A DNA stretch of 64,000 nucleotides. Origin: Argopecten irradians (lineage: Eukaryota > Mollusca > Bivalvia > Pectinida > Pectinidae). Positions 11,455 through 20,517 of this stretch are shown one piece after another. The stretch spans positions 8,944,609 through 9,008,608 of the forward strand of contig NC_091149.1 of NCBI RefSeq assembly GCF_041381155.1, written 5' to 3'. The notes below the pieces were generated by a model. It was not told where the DNA came from. It made no database searches and saw nothing but the letters and a program-made list of their open reading frames with translations. Within the stretch, counting starts at the first letter, position 1; the number at the start of each line of letters is the position of its first letter. A program made the translations under genes and the position numbers.

Positions 11455-11830
11455 ACCCCTGCGAGATGGTATTCATGACATCATAAATATTCATGAATGA
11501 TTCATGAACTTTCAAGATTGCATGTGGTTCATGAAATAAAGTTCATGAATATTCATCAAATGACTCATGAACTCTTCAAGAAGTTTTATAAATCCATGAA
11601 ACAATCATGATTGTTCATGATCAATGTGTCAAAAATTATCCATGAAGTTTTATGCGTAATTGATATTCATTAAAATTCTTCAAAATGAATGGAAATGTTT
11701 CATTCATTTTGAAAATTTTCAATGAACATCTGTTATGCATAAAACTTCATAAATGATTCTTAAAATGCTATTTCATTCATTTTTATGAATTTTAATGAAA
11801 ATCCGCAGAAGTCAAATTACTTGTCACATT
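11455..11830. repeat. AT-rich palindromic element in the 3' flank, copy 1
   Basis: The stretch is dense in TTCATGAA-type palindromes and folds into a long imperfect hairpin. The centre is at about 11695, where TTCAAAATGAATGGAAA faces TTTCATTCATTTTGAA. The stem extends outward to ATGAAGTTTTATGC (11643) pairing with GCATAAAACTTCAT (11737), about 50 bp per arm with mismatches. The same structure follows the other two galactosyltransferase copies (about 17665-18010 and 28045-28390). It may be an old MITE of unknown family; no target duplication is clear. The AATAAA signal of the gene lies inside it. Confidence 0.65.
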
Positions 11831-11857
11831 ACCACATGAGTCACATGATTTCTATAT

Positions 11858-11990
11858 ATATTTCCCGCCAAAATAGACACAATCCAAAATGGCTGCTGTA
11901 TCTGCTGGCATGAGGAAGTGGAAATATTATTCACCTTAAAATGGAAGTTTTGTCACATTAATGGACGGATTATTCCATTCCTGGATTTCT
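11858..11990 (+). promoter_or_regulatory. TATA plus E2F-like motif ahead of a short ATG frame
   Basis: A TATATATA run (about 11865) is directly followed by TTTCCCGCCAAAA, which matches the E2F consensus, and about 20 bases later by AAAATGGCTGCTG, an ATG in good context opening a 16-codon frame (MAAVSAGMRKWKYYSP). A CACAG|GTGAAC donor-like site follows at about 12000. All three duplicated copies keep the ATG (about 18102 and 28482), but copy 3 has lost one base of the E2F core. It could be the start of a lost gene or the promoter of an old element; transcription is only inferred. Confidence 0.35.
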
Positions 11991-11999
11991 TTAAGCACA

Positions 12000-14280
12000 G
12001 GTGAACTCTTTCAGTAAGTTTTGATTTATCTGCAGTTCTTTTCAACATGAAATTGTTGCACACTGATATTGCTATAGTGATTATGCATACATATTGGTTT
12101 TTGTGTCAAATGTTATTGAATTACATTGTCAATATAAACCATCATGCTTTACACCTGTAGGTTTATTTTGGACAAATGCTAGTTTACTTGATTGTATTAT
12201 GAAATTGAATGCTGCACTTCATTGAAAAATGATTTTGTTAGAATTTACCTGTGGTAGTATGAAAACATAATTAATGGAGTTAACTGTTGGTGATTTCATG
12301 TTATATATTAAAGATAGGTTTCGCCCAAACAATTTTTTTTTTTGTAAATCCGCTAAACCTCTGTAAACTTTAAAATACAGCCACAGTGGATATTATAATG
12401 CCAATAGGCATGTGTCTCGTTTATTGAACAAATTTGGCACAACTAGCTGAGGTGGGTACAGTATTAAAAACGTTACATACATGATACTCCAGGGGTTACT
12501 ATCGTTGACATTTATAGCCACCACAAAAATTTCGCTAAGTTAAACTGACGGAAGTTCAGAAGAAAAAAAAACCTTACCAATCACAGGCCTACAGAAGCTT
12601 ACTTCCTTTGAAGATACAGATAATGAGCGACGCACAACTTCAACATAGTTAACCACAGTGTTTTCCATTTTACAATTCCTTTGAAATATATCAAAGGATC
12701 AGACTACCTCTTTTTTCTGTTATCTATAGTTTTACTTAGGGTTGGATATAATGTCAGTGATAGTAATCCCTGGAGTATCGAGGGTGTGTTACATGCTACG
12801 ACGTCATTTGTTTTGTTATGATATTAAAACATAAATTAAAGCCAATTAAGTTCCTCCTTACAAGCACGATAATATTAAATTAAAAAATGTTTATGGAAAT
12901 GCGATTCATAGCCTAAGTCAGTTTAAAATGTATTGACTAATCTAAGTCAGCTGAATATTGACTTTTAAAGAATCTCAATTGTTGTCAACGGACGATTTGC
13001 AACCGTTTTGTAGCTTAAATTTGGTGTATAAATAACCGTGTACACCGAAAGTCTTACAAACAGATACATGTATTATAATTATTTCTTATTTATCTCTAAC
13101 TAACTATTAAATGGGTATTTTAAATACTGTATAAAATTATTCCAGAATTACATACTTTTGTTTTCAAAATCATGAACATTGTAATGATTAACCCTACCGA
13201 TCTGAATGCAGGGAATAGTGAATCCTTGAGCTCGATCCTCTAGATGTAATTTGAGTTTTTACCTTCAGGAAGTGTAACCTCTGTAAGCAGTTTGGTAAAT
13301 AGATTTCGCTGATTTTGTTGAATAGATTTCGTTGAATTCGTTGAATATCTTGTAAAATCATTTTTTTTCTATTTGTAATGATATGACCTAGGAGACATTC
13401 TGTAGATGATGTTTATCAATATCTAGCTTGATATTTTAGGATATCATCATCATTAGATAAATATAGCAATTCAGATTATCTATGTATATATATCAATATT
13501 GATTTGTATCTACTGTTAATATGTAAGGAGAGGGTGTGTATTGGCATGTTGCCTGTTGCCCAATTCCGATTGTCTGTAACATCTGACAATAAAATATTCT
13601 GAAATGAAAAATTAGATTTGAGTACATGTGTACCTTTTGAGTGCTACAGTGGGATGCAGTGTGGCCAGTGAATCTTATAGAGGTAAATTATTTGCATTTT
13701 CATAAGATATGGTTGTTGATGAATACTTAATTCCTAAGAAAATCTAACTCTATAGATAGGCCGAAATTGAACCCTTCCTCTAACGTTCCATTTCAGATGA
13801 TTATGAAAGACACAAATTAAACAAAATGGGAGTCAGATTAAGCATAAAAACAGAAAACTAATCATTATGTTTCTAATTGAAATTTTAATTTGGTATAGTG
13901 AATACAGTGTATTGAGTTTACACAGTCGTATTCAATCAGCGCTCAGTTTCATTTGATACATTGTGTAGCCCTAATTACCGTTATCCAGTTGCTCAAAGGG
14001 TGGTTAGCTTAATGGCTTGTTTTAGTGAAATTTTCATGTCTCATCTACTCATCAATACCTATGATTATATCATCACTGAAATGAGCAAGAAGATAAATAA
14101 TAGAGTTCTTAAAATTCTTGTAAAATTTGTAAAGTTAGTTTTGCAAGAAATAGTTTATCTTCATTTTAAATTATCGTTATATTGTGATTAAGCCTATCAG
14201 CCTTTAAACAAGCGGACGCTGGTCCTCCCATATAGCTTTCCCTATACATATTAATATATCATTGACCAGTGTCACATCGA
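12000..14280. other. Spacer between galactosyltransferase and GPCR, unit 1
   Basis: AT-rich spacer. Position 12350-12357 (CGCTAAAC then CTCTG) is where copies 2 and 3 carry an extra block. A 76-codon frame at 13961-14191 is also open in unit 3 (32457-32687), but it starts with TTG and shows no motif, so it was not taken as a gene. Nothing else was recognised. Confidence 0.45.
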
Positions 14281-14317
14281 CGACTGACCACTGACCACTG
14301 ACAACCCCACAGGTAAG
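14281..14317 (+). other. Probable splice donor of a GPCR 5' exon
   Basis: A run of CTGACCACTGACCACTGAC is followed by CCCCACAG|GTAAGA, a textbook donor with the exon ending at 14311. The acceptor TTTTCAG at about 15067-15073 lies 17 bases before the GPCR ATG, so a 5' UTR exon plus an intron of roughly 760 bp is likely. Unit 3 keeps both sites (donor at 32815/32816, with one more CTGACCA unit upstream). Confidence 0.5.
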
Positions 14318-15089
14318 AATAACGTTGATATCTAGAGTATCGGATCATACGTACAGAAACAAAATCATTTACTCATTTTATGGAGTGCTTTTTTCACTTT
14401 GTCTTTTAATTTGAAATTTTGATTTAATTGGGGTTTGCCATGAAACACCAAATTCAATTTTTCCCGAAAAAGAAAACATCCTAGTTTTTCTTTTGATATA
14501 AGTCTTATTTTTGTCCATGATCTGTTTTTTCAAATTGCTTACGAATATGAACACTCACAATATTTTTCAATAATTCCTTCTTTATCCATACCAAAATCAT
14601 TTCAACAAAATGTAAACCCTATTTTCGAAGAATGATATCTTTGCAACCAATAACTTACATTACTATCAAAGTAAACTATAATGTAGAACATTGTATATTA
14701 ACCTATAACAAATTGCATTCTGGGAACCGCATAAATATATTTTAATGTGAGATAGCACTGGATTCGATGACAAAAATGACGCTGTTTCCATGTTTTTTCA
14801 CAATGACTTCCATTCTTTCAGTATACGGTGTTCGTGTTTTTTTTATCATTTCTTTTTTGTCATAATTTTCTGATGAAGTAATTCAGTAATGTATACAAAA
14901 ATGTTTGCGGGAAGGAAGGTTCTATGTTTTGTATTGTGTGTGAAGATAATGATGATGATCTACAATGAAATCATCGATTGATTGATGCTATTGTTTATTT
15001 GTACTGAAGATGACTTTGAAAAATAAACGATTATAAAATAAATAAATCAATAAATAAAAAAAACTTGTTTTCAGATTTTGTCCAGGAGA

Positions 15090-16433
15090 ATGAACAACAC
15101 ATCTAGCAACGGCACACAGGAAAATGAGCCCCCGGCGTTGACTTCCTATCAGTCTCTTATTGCTTGGACAACATGTACTGTAGCAATATTCGGCATAGCT
15201 GAACATTCTCTAATATTGCTCATGACAATTTTCAACAAATCCTTACGGAAGAAGCCATTCATGGTATCCATTCTGCTGCTGAGTAGTAGTGATGTATTGC
15301 TTGGTGTGGCATTGTTCTTCAGATCTCTGATTAGCATAGCATCACTGCGACAGGCTTGGATATGTGGGTTGACGATTTTTCTCATACACTTAGGTTTAGT
15401 GTCGTCCCTTGTTCATACTTTAGTGATCTGCGTAGACCGATACCAGAGTTTGAAGCCCGTTCCGATGGAGGTACTCTCGGTGCGCAAGCGTCAGATGCTG
15501 ACAGTCATAATTATTGTGATATGCTCCCTCTTTCTTGCGATACCGTACCCGTTTACGGTCAAACAGTCAACAGTTGCACCATGCTCTGTTGCTACTCTAT
15601 TCCAGGAAAACAAGTCCTATGTATTGGCTCCTGTGCGGTCTATAACTCTCTTGGCTTGGATATGCACTATCATTATGTACATCGGAACTGCTAGAAATTT
15701 CCGAAAAGTTCGGCGAAGAATAGATACATTAAAGAAGGGGAAAATCATGCGACTTAAAGGACTCCACGATACGGCCACACAACGGCATTGCGGTAATACT
15801 ACAATGTCCTATTCAACTTCATATTCACATGATGCTGGAGGAAGTCTGGACGCGTCTAATAGAACTCAGAAACGAAGACGAAATTCGAAAGGAAAATTAG
15901 ATGAAAGTATTGCGGAAACGAAGTCATTAGATAATGTTTCAGTCAGAGAAGACTGTACCGTGTCTGATTCCACGATCTTATCCCTGCGTGAGCTCAGGCT
16001 CCAAACTATCGAGAAATGTGCTGGCAGCAGTAATAGCAAGGTTATCAATTATGAAAACAAACAAAGAAAAATCACTCCTCATTTTGCCCAAATTGAAAAA
16101 CATTCGAGCAAATTGAACAACAGACAGACATCACAGACGAGATTGAGTGAGACACCTTCCTCTTCGCGGTATCTCAGTTTCCATAGAAGACAAACCCACC
16201 ATTCACCTGTAACACCAGAGGTAAAAGCTTTTAGAATCGTCTCGGTTGTTTTTGTGGTTTTCCTTATTACGATGACTCCGCAATCTATCATTGGATTTGT
16301 AAAGTTAATGTATCCAGTTTCAAAAAATATGGAATATTTTTGTTACTTCCTGGCAGTGTCCTCTATCGTAACAAACCCTTTCATGTATGCGTTCTTGCTG
16401 AAAGAGTTCAGAAGAGCCCTCAGATGCAAATAG
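15090..16433 (+). CDS. Class A (rhodopsin-like) GPCR, copy 1
   Basis: The frame encodes 447 residues with seven membrane segments: TM1 about 24-48, TM2 57-80, TM3 92-115, TM4 135-155, TM5 177-201, TM6 381-404, TM7 412-436. Family marks are an Asp in TM2 (SSSDVLLG), the disulfide pair Cys92/Cys165, DRY at 116-118, TMTP in TM6 in the place of CWxP, NPFMY at 429-433 matching NPxxY, and a Cys near the C-terminus suited to palmitoylation. The N-terminus has three glycosylation sequons. The third intracellular loop is long (about 202-378), rich in Ser, Arg and Lys. The usual TM1 Asn, TM4 Trp and TM5 Pro are not evident, so it is a divergent orphan-type receptor. The ligand is unknown; a peptide or amine cannot be excluded. 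The start is the first ATG after the acceptor at 15073. Confidence 0.88.
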   Translation: MNNTSSNGTQENEPPALTSYQSLIAWTTCTVAIFGIAEHSLILLMTIFNKSLRKKPFMVSILLLSSSDVLLGVALFFRSLISIASLRQAWICGLTIFLIHLGLVSSLVHTLVICVDRYQSLKPVPMEVLSVRKRQMLTVIIIVICSLFLAIPYPFTVKQSTVAPCSVATLFQENKSYVLAPVRSITLLAWICTIIMYIGTARNFRKVRRRIDTLKKGKIMRLKGLHDTATQRHCGNTTMSYSTSYSHDAGGSLDASNRTQKRRRNSKGKLDESIAETKSLDNVSVREDCTVSDSTILSLRELRLQTIEKCAGSSNSKVINYENKQRKITPHFAQIEKHSSKLNNRQTSQTRLSETPSSSRYLSFHRRQTHHSPVTPEVKAFRIVSVVFVVFLITMTPQSIIGFVKLMYPVSKNMEYFCYFLAVSSIVTNPFMYAFLLKEFRRALRCK

Positions 16434-17030
16434 ATTCACTGGATTTGTTTTTATTACTTATTTGAATCTTACCAAATACGAATGTTTACATACAAGTTAT
16501 ACATTCATAACTTCAATAGGCAGTCGTTTAAACCAATTTGGACAAATTAACCGTTATGTTTTAATTACGCTTAAATCTTCTCAAATTTCGATCAACATCA
16601 AGGGTCCAACGAAGAATCAGGTGACATATACAGTGACCTATTATAATCGGTTGTCATCTGTCCGTACATAAATTACATTTTTGAGTTCTAAATTGCTGAA
16701 AAATTGCAATGAAGACCCAAGCAACCCCAGGGGTCATGACAGGAGCGTAAAGTGGTCAAATTGGCTAACACTTCAAAAAAGTTCTTTAATTTTCAATTTG
16801 CTGATGCCGTGGAATGAAATACGACAGGTGTTTTTGTCCTATGGATAACGGTACACTGTGGTTGACTGTATGACTTTGAATGTGGGCGTCTCCTGGTTTC
16901 ATATCCTGAATTGGAATATCTTAAATTTTCCGTACACAATTGATGAATTTCACTAACGTTTTTTTCAGTCCTGGAAATAGCACAATTGATGACAACATAC
17001 GACAGGTGTTTTTGTCATGTTCATACATAA
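16434..17030. other. GPCR 3' flank and duplication junction
   Basis: The stretch matches 34928-35545 in unit 3, with small indels. It contains CAGTCCTGGAAATAGCACAA at about 16968. At about 17016 the match stops (GACAGGTGTTTTTGTC then ATGTTCATAC), and by about 17031 the sequence is inside a galactosyltransferase copy. This is the junction between units 1 and 2. Nothing coding was recognised. Confidence 0.6.
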
Positions 17031-17643
17031 GCTGTACTATATGGGGTTATCATTCATCAGGACTTCCAAGATGCATATATATGAACAACACCTATAAGAC
17101 CATAATGGAATTTAAGTGTACTGTTATCAAGCGAATCACATTGTCTTTGTTGATGACGATCATTACGTGAATCTACCAAATTTGCTTAGTTACATTGATA
17201 CACTCGATACACGGGACAATAAAGATTTAATGGTCGGTAACGTCGTAAAGGATGCAGTCCCATTTAGGTCCCCGTACTCAAAATGGTCTGTTACGACAAA
17301 ACAGTATTCCTACGACAGATGGCCGCCATATTTAGCCGGCGCGGGTTATTTGATGTCACGTGACGTAGTCAGGAAAATGGCGTTCGCGATTTCCAAACGT
17401 AAAATCTGTAGACATTGATGACGCATATCTGGGTATAGTAGCAAGTAAGATAGGTATAAAGCTCACCCATGAGCCGCGATTAGTTATACCTCCATATGTA
17501 CTGTACACTGACCCCTCCCATATGGTCTAAGGTGAATTTAAAAATTTAGTAGAGTTTCAGACAGTTCACAGACACCTTAAGCAGCATTTAAAGATGACAA
17601 TGTATGTTCTGACATGGAAATGCCAATTTGCGTTCTTACTGTA
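17031..17643 (+). pseudogene. 5'-truncated galactosyltransferase pseudogene, copy 2
   Basis: The sequence aligns with about 10826-11433 of copy 1 from AGCTGTACTATATGGGG onward, so it lacks the first ~440 bases, including the membrane anchor and the REAIRSTWG motif. It still shows the DDDHYVN and RWPPYLAGA regions. Relative to the intact copies there is a small deletion near 17118-17125 where NWAVYYCHQ should be, a one-base insertion near 17388 that shifts the frame after the KMAFA region, and a TAA in place of TAC in the HMVYGEF segment at about 17527. It is therefore non-functional. Much of the body remains nearly identical to copy 1, so decay is recent. Confidence 0.88.
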
Positions 17644-19047
17644 ATATTTTGTTCTTACTCTTAATACCCCTGCGAGATGGTATTCATGACATCATAAATA
17701 TTCATGAATGATTCATGAACTTTCAATATTGCATGAGGTTCATGAAATAAAGTTCATGAATATTCATCAAATGACCTCATGAACTCTTCAAGAAGTTTTA
17801 TAAATCCATGAAACAATTATGATTGTTCATGATCAATGTGTCAAAAATTATCCATGAAGTTTTATGCGTAATTGATATTCATTAAAATTCTTCAAAATGA
17901 ATGAAAATGTTTTATTCATTTTGAAAATTTTCAATGAACATCTGTTATGCATAAAACGTCATGAATTGTTCTTGAAATGCTATTTCATTCATTTTTATGA
18001 ATTTTAATGACTATCCACAGAAGTCAAATTACTTTTCACATTACCACATGAGTCACATGATTTCTATATATATTTCCCGCCAAAATAGACACAATTCAAA
18101 ATGGCTGCTGTATCTGCTGGCATGAGGAAGTGGAAATATTATTCACCTTAAAATGGAAGTTTTGTCACATTAATGGACGGATTATTCCATTCCTGGATTT
18201 CCTTAAGCACAGGTGAACTCTTTCAGTAAGTTTTGATTTATCTGCAGTGATTTTCAACATGAAATTGTTGCACACTGATATTGCTATAGTAATTATGCTT
18301 CTATATTGGTTTGTGTGTCAAATGTTATTGAATTAAATTGTCAATATAAACTATCATGCCTTACACCTGTAGGTTTATTTTGGACAAATGCTACTTTACT
18401 TGTAATGTATTATGAAATTGAATGCTGTATTTCATTGAAAAATGATTTTGTTAGAATTTACCTTTGGTAGTATGAAAACATAATAAACAGGGTTAACTGT
18501 TGGTGATTTCATGTTATATATTAAAGATAGGTTTCGCCCAACCAAATAATTATTTTTTTGTAAAATCCGCTAAACGGAAGAAAATATGAAAAAACATATT
18601 AAAGATACCTCAATTTAATTTCTTTATGCGTACGAGAATGAACAAATGTATCTTGAATACAACATTGAAGGAAATCCTTGATTTATTACGACGTCAGCTA
18701 GACAGATTAGTATGCAAAAAAGATGCAATGGATTGTGTTGTCGAAGTTTCGCGCATGCGCATTGTTATGCACTAAAAGTAAACAAAATGGCTGAACAAAG
18801 GCGTGTGAGATAAAACAAAATATATCTGAATCGGCAACAAAGAGGAGGAAAATAGAATGGAATCGCTAGCACCCTAGGATATCTCTAGGAAATTATATTC
18901 AGGGATGGCGTGTACCAGTAGAAGAAACAGAAGCCACATCACAAGCGGAACTTTCCCGGTTCGTGTTGCACGTTGTGAGTTAAATTTCAACACATATGCC
19001 AGCGCACATACAGCCGCTTAAAAAGGAGGTTTTAGGCTCCGATGTTT

Positions 19048-20169
19048 GAATTTCATTGTCTGTATATGCTTTTGTACATTGAAGGAGGAAATATCTCTGG
19101 AGTGCAATTTCCTTATTGTATTATGATGTTCAATCTTAATTGTTATACACTGTTTTTCCCATGCTGATGCTATGTTGTCTTGTGAGTTCTGAAGATCGGA
19201 GACACAGTCCTTAAGATTTGTGATTTCAGATTAAAAATTATCACATTCTCGTTGTAGAATCTCTACTGTTGACACGAGTCTTTTGTTCTTTTTTGTGAGG
19301 CATTTTAAATTGTCCTGTTTCAGATCAGTTTTCAAAATGGCCGTCAGCTCAATCTCAATGTTAGAAATTTCATAAAAAGGAAATGATTTCTGTACCTTAT
19401 TGATCTCTCGGTAATTCCTGAGTCGTTCGGAATCTCGCCGCCGTTTAGATGTGGACTTGGTTTTTTTCCTTGGCGATGTCGGACGATCAGACTCTCTGTC
19501 CGAAGAATTTTCCGGAGCAGAAGCAGGACGTGCAAAGAAATCGGGACACTGTCTGGTCCAGGGAGACGATCCTGTAGTACTGATGTTTTCAGTACGATAT
19601 CCGGTCCGACAAAAACATATTTGAGAAAAATGTCCAATATTTCCACACCGGAAACAGTAACATCCATTTGCAGGACACCACAATACATGATTGGGGACGA
19701 ATTTATCACCGCATCTGTAACATGCGGCGTTCGTCATCCTAACAGTTACTGTCATACACAAACGTTACTCTGGTTAGATCCTAAGTATGACGAACACAGC
19801 CTTGGTAGGGTTCCAGTCCGTGTGATTCCGAATAGAGTTGGTCCTTCTAGATCTTTGTGTCGCTCGTAGGGAATACTTCGCTTAGCAGTTGAGGAAACGG
19901 GAAAGCGTACCCAGCATAGAAGTGGGTACTACCAGGATTATCTCCACCAATTAACATACGGAACTTCCGCACGTTTTGTCAAATTGAAATGATGACGTAA
20001 GAGAATGTTGAAGTTTAACTTTAAAATTTAATAACGATACGTTTGACTTGACGGAGGGCTATTCTGGAGTATCCAGAATGTACCCGATGTGTTTCGTACA
20101 AAGTCTGGGACCTAACTGACATAAAATAAAACATAGCACGGTTAAATATATATACAGACAATGAAATTC
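19048..20169. mobile_element. Element with exact 20-bp inverted ends around a zinc-knuckle ORF
   Basis: GAATTTCATTGTCTGTATAT at 19048-19067 is repeated exactly in inverse orientation at 20150-20169, enclosing 1,122 bp unique to unit 2. The inside carries one minus-strand open frame (19231-19755). No clear target duplication flanks the repeats. Exact inverted ends suggest a DNA-transposon-like or foldback unit; the encoded protein is not a recognisable transposase, so the family is open. Confidence 0.55.
19231..19755 (-). CDS. CCHC zinc-knuckle protein, 174 residues, function unknown
   Basis: The N-terminus has two close zinc-binding clusters. The first is CYRCG followed by NHVLWCPANGC; the second is CFRCGNIGHFSQIC (CX2CX4HX4C), a classic CCHC zinc knuckle. 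A Ser/Pro stretch follows, then a basic segment (SPRKKTKSTSKRRRD) and a C-terminal part likely to form helix or coiled coil. Paired knuckles of this kind occur in nucleic-acid-binding proteins, including gag-like proteins of retroelements, but no protease, polymerase or transposase is attached. It is found only in unit 2, between inverted repeats. It could be a cargo gene, a relic of a larger element or a small nucleic-acid-binding protein; I cannot choose. Confidence 0.45.
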   Translation of the reverse strand: MTVTVRMTNAACYRCGDKFVPNHVLWCPANGCYCFRCGNIGHFSQICFCRTGYRTENISTTGSSPWTRQCPDFFARPASAPENSSDRESDRPTSPRKKTKSTSKRRRDSERLRNYREINKVQKSFPFYEISNIEIELTAILKTDLKQDNLKCLTKKNKRLVSTVEILQRECDNF

Positions 20170-20517
20170 TGGAATTGTGATTGACAGATGTCGCTTATCT
20201 ATAGGTGTTAAATTAGACTGAGGCAATCTGAAGATGACCAGTGGACTAATAGGATAATCCTATTATGTACTATAATGGGCAGGTTAGCTGAGTTGTTATA
20301 CCTAACGACAAAGAATTGATCAATGTTGACATGTACAGTAAAGCTGGACTTCCGGACTCTAATTATATATATTGTTAATATTAACAAAAGGAATACTAGC
20401 TATTGGGATGTCTTAGAAATATATTTAACAAAGAGTCGTATGAGTAAAGGTATTTTGAACAGTTCAAAGTCAATTTTAGCACTACACTTTTTATCACAAA
20501 ATTTCTTTGTGATAATT
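20170..20517. other. Unit-2-specific filler
   Basis: About 350 bp lying between the inverted-repeat element and the point where similarity to unit 3 resumes (GTCAAATGGTACTATTTAAA, 20520). It has no counterpart in unit 3 (29430-30261) and nothing in it was recognised. Confidence 0.5.

Larger units (their letters stand above)
5658..17015. repeat. Tandem duplication, unit 1 (galactosyltransferase + GPCR)
   Basis: This segment aligns by eye with 22258-35545 over nearly its whole length. The left boundary is at CGAGATTTGCACG (5658 here, about 22258 in unit 3). The order is: upstream flank, GT31 gene, palindromic 3' flank, spacer, GPCR gene, 3' flank. It lacks the block found at 18567-21073 and 28953-30818. 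It ends at about 17015, where the sequence jumps into the middle of another galactosyltransferase copy. Coding identity between units is roughly 93-97 percent, so the duplication is recent. Confidence 0.85.

Noticed and set aside
13961-14191. 76-codon ORF also present at 32457-32687
   Set aside because: It begins at TTG, has no motif, and lies where a GPCR 5' region is expected. Its openness in both copies reflects recent duplication.
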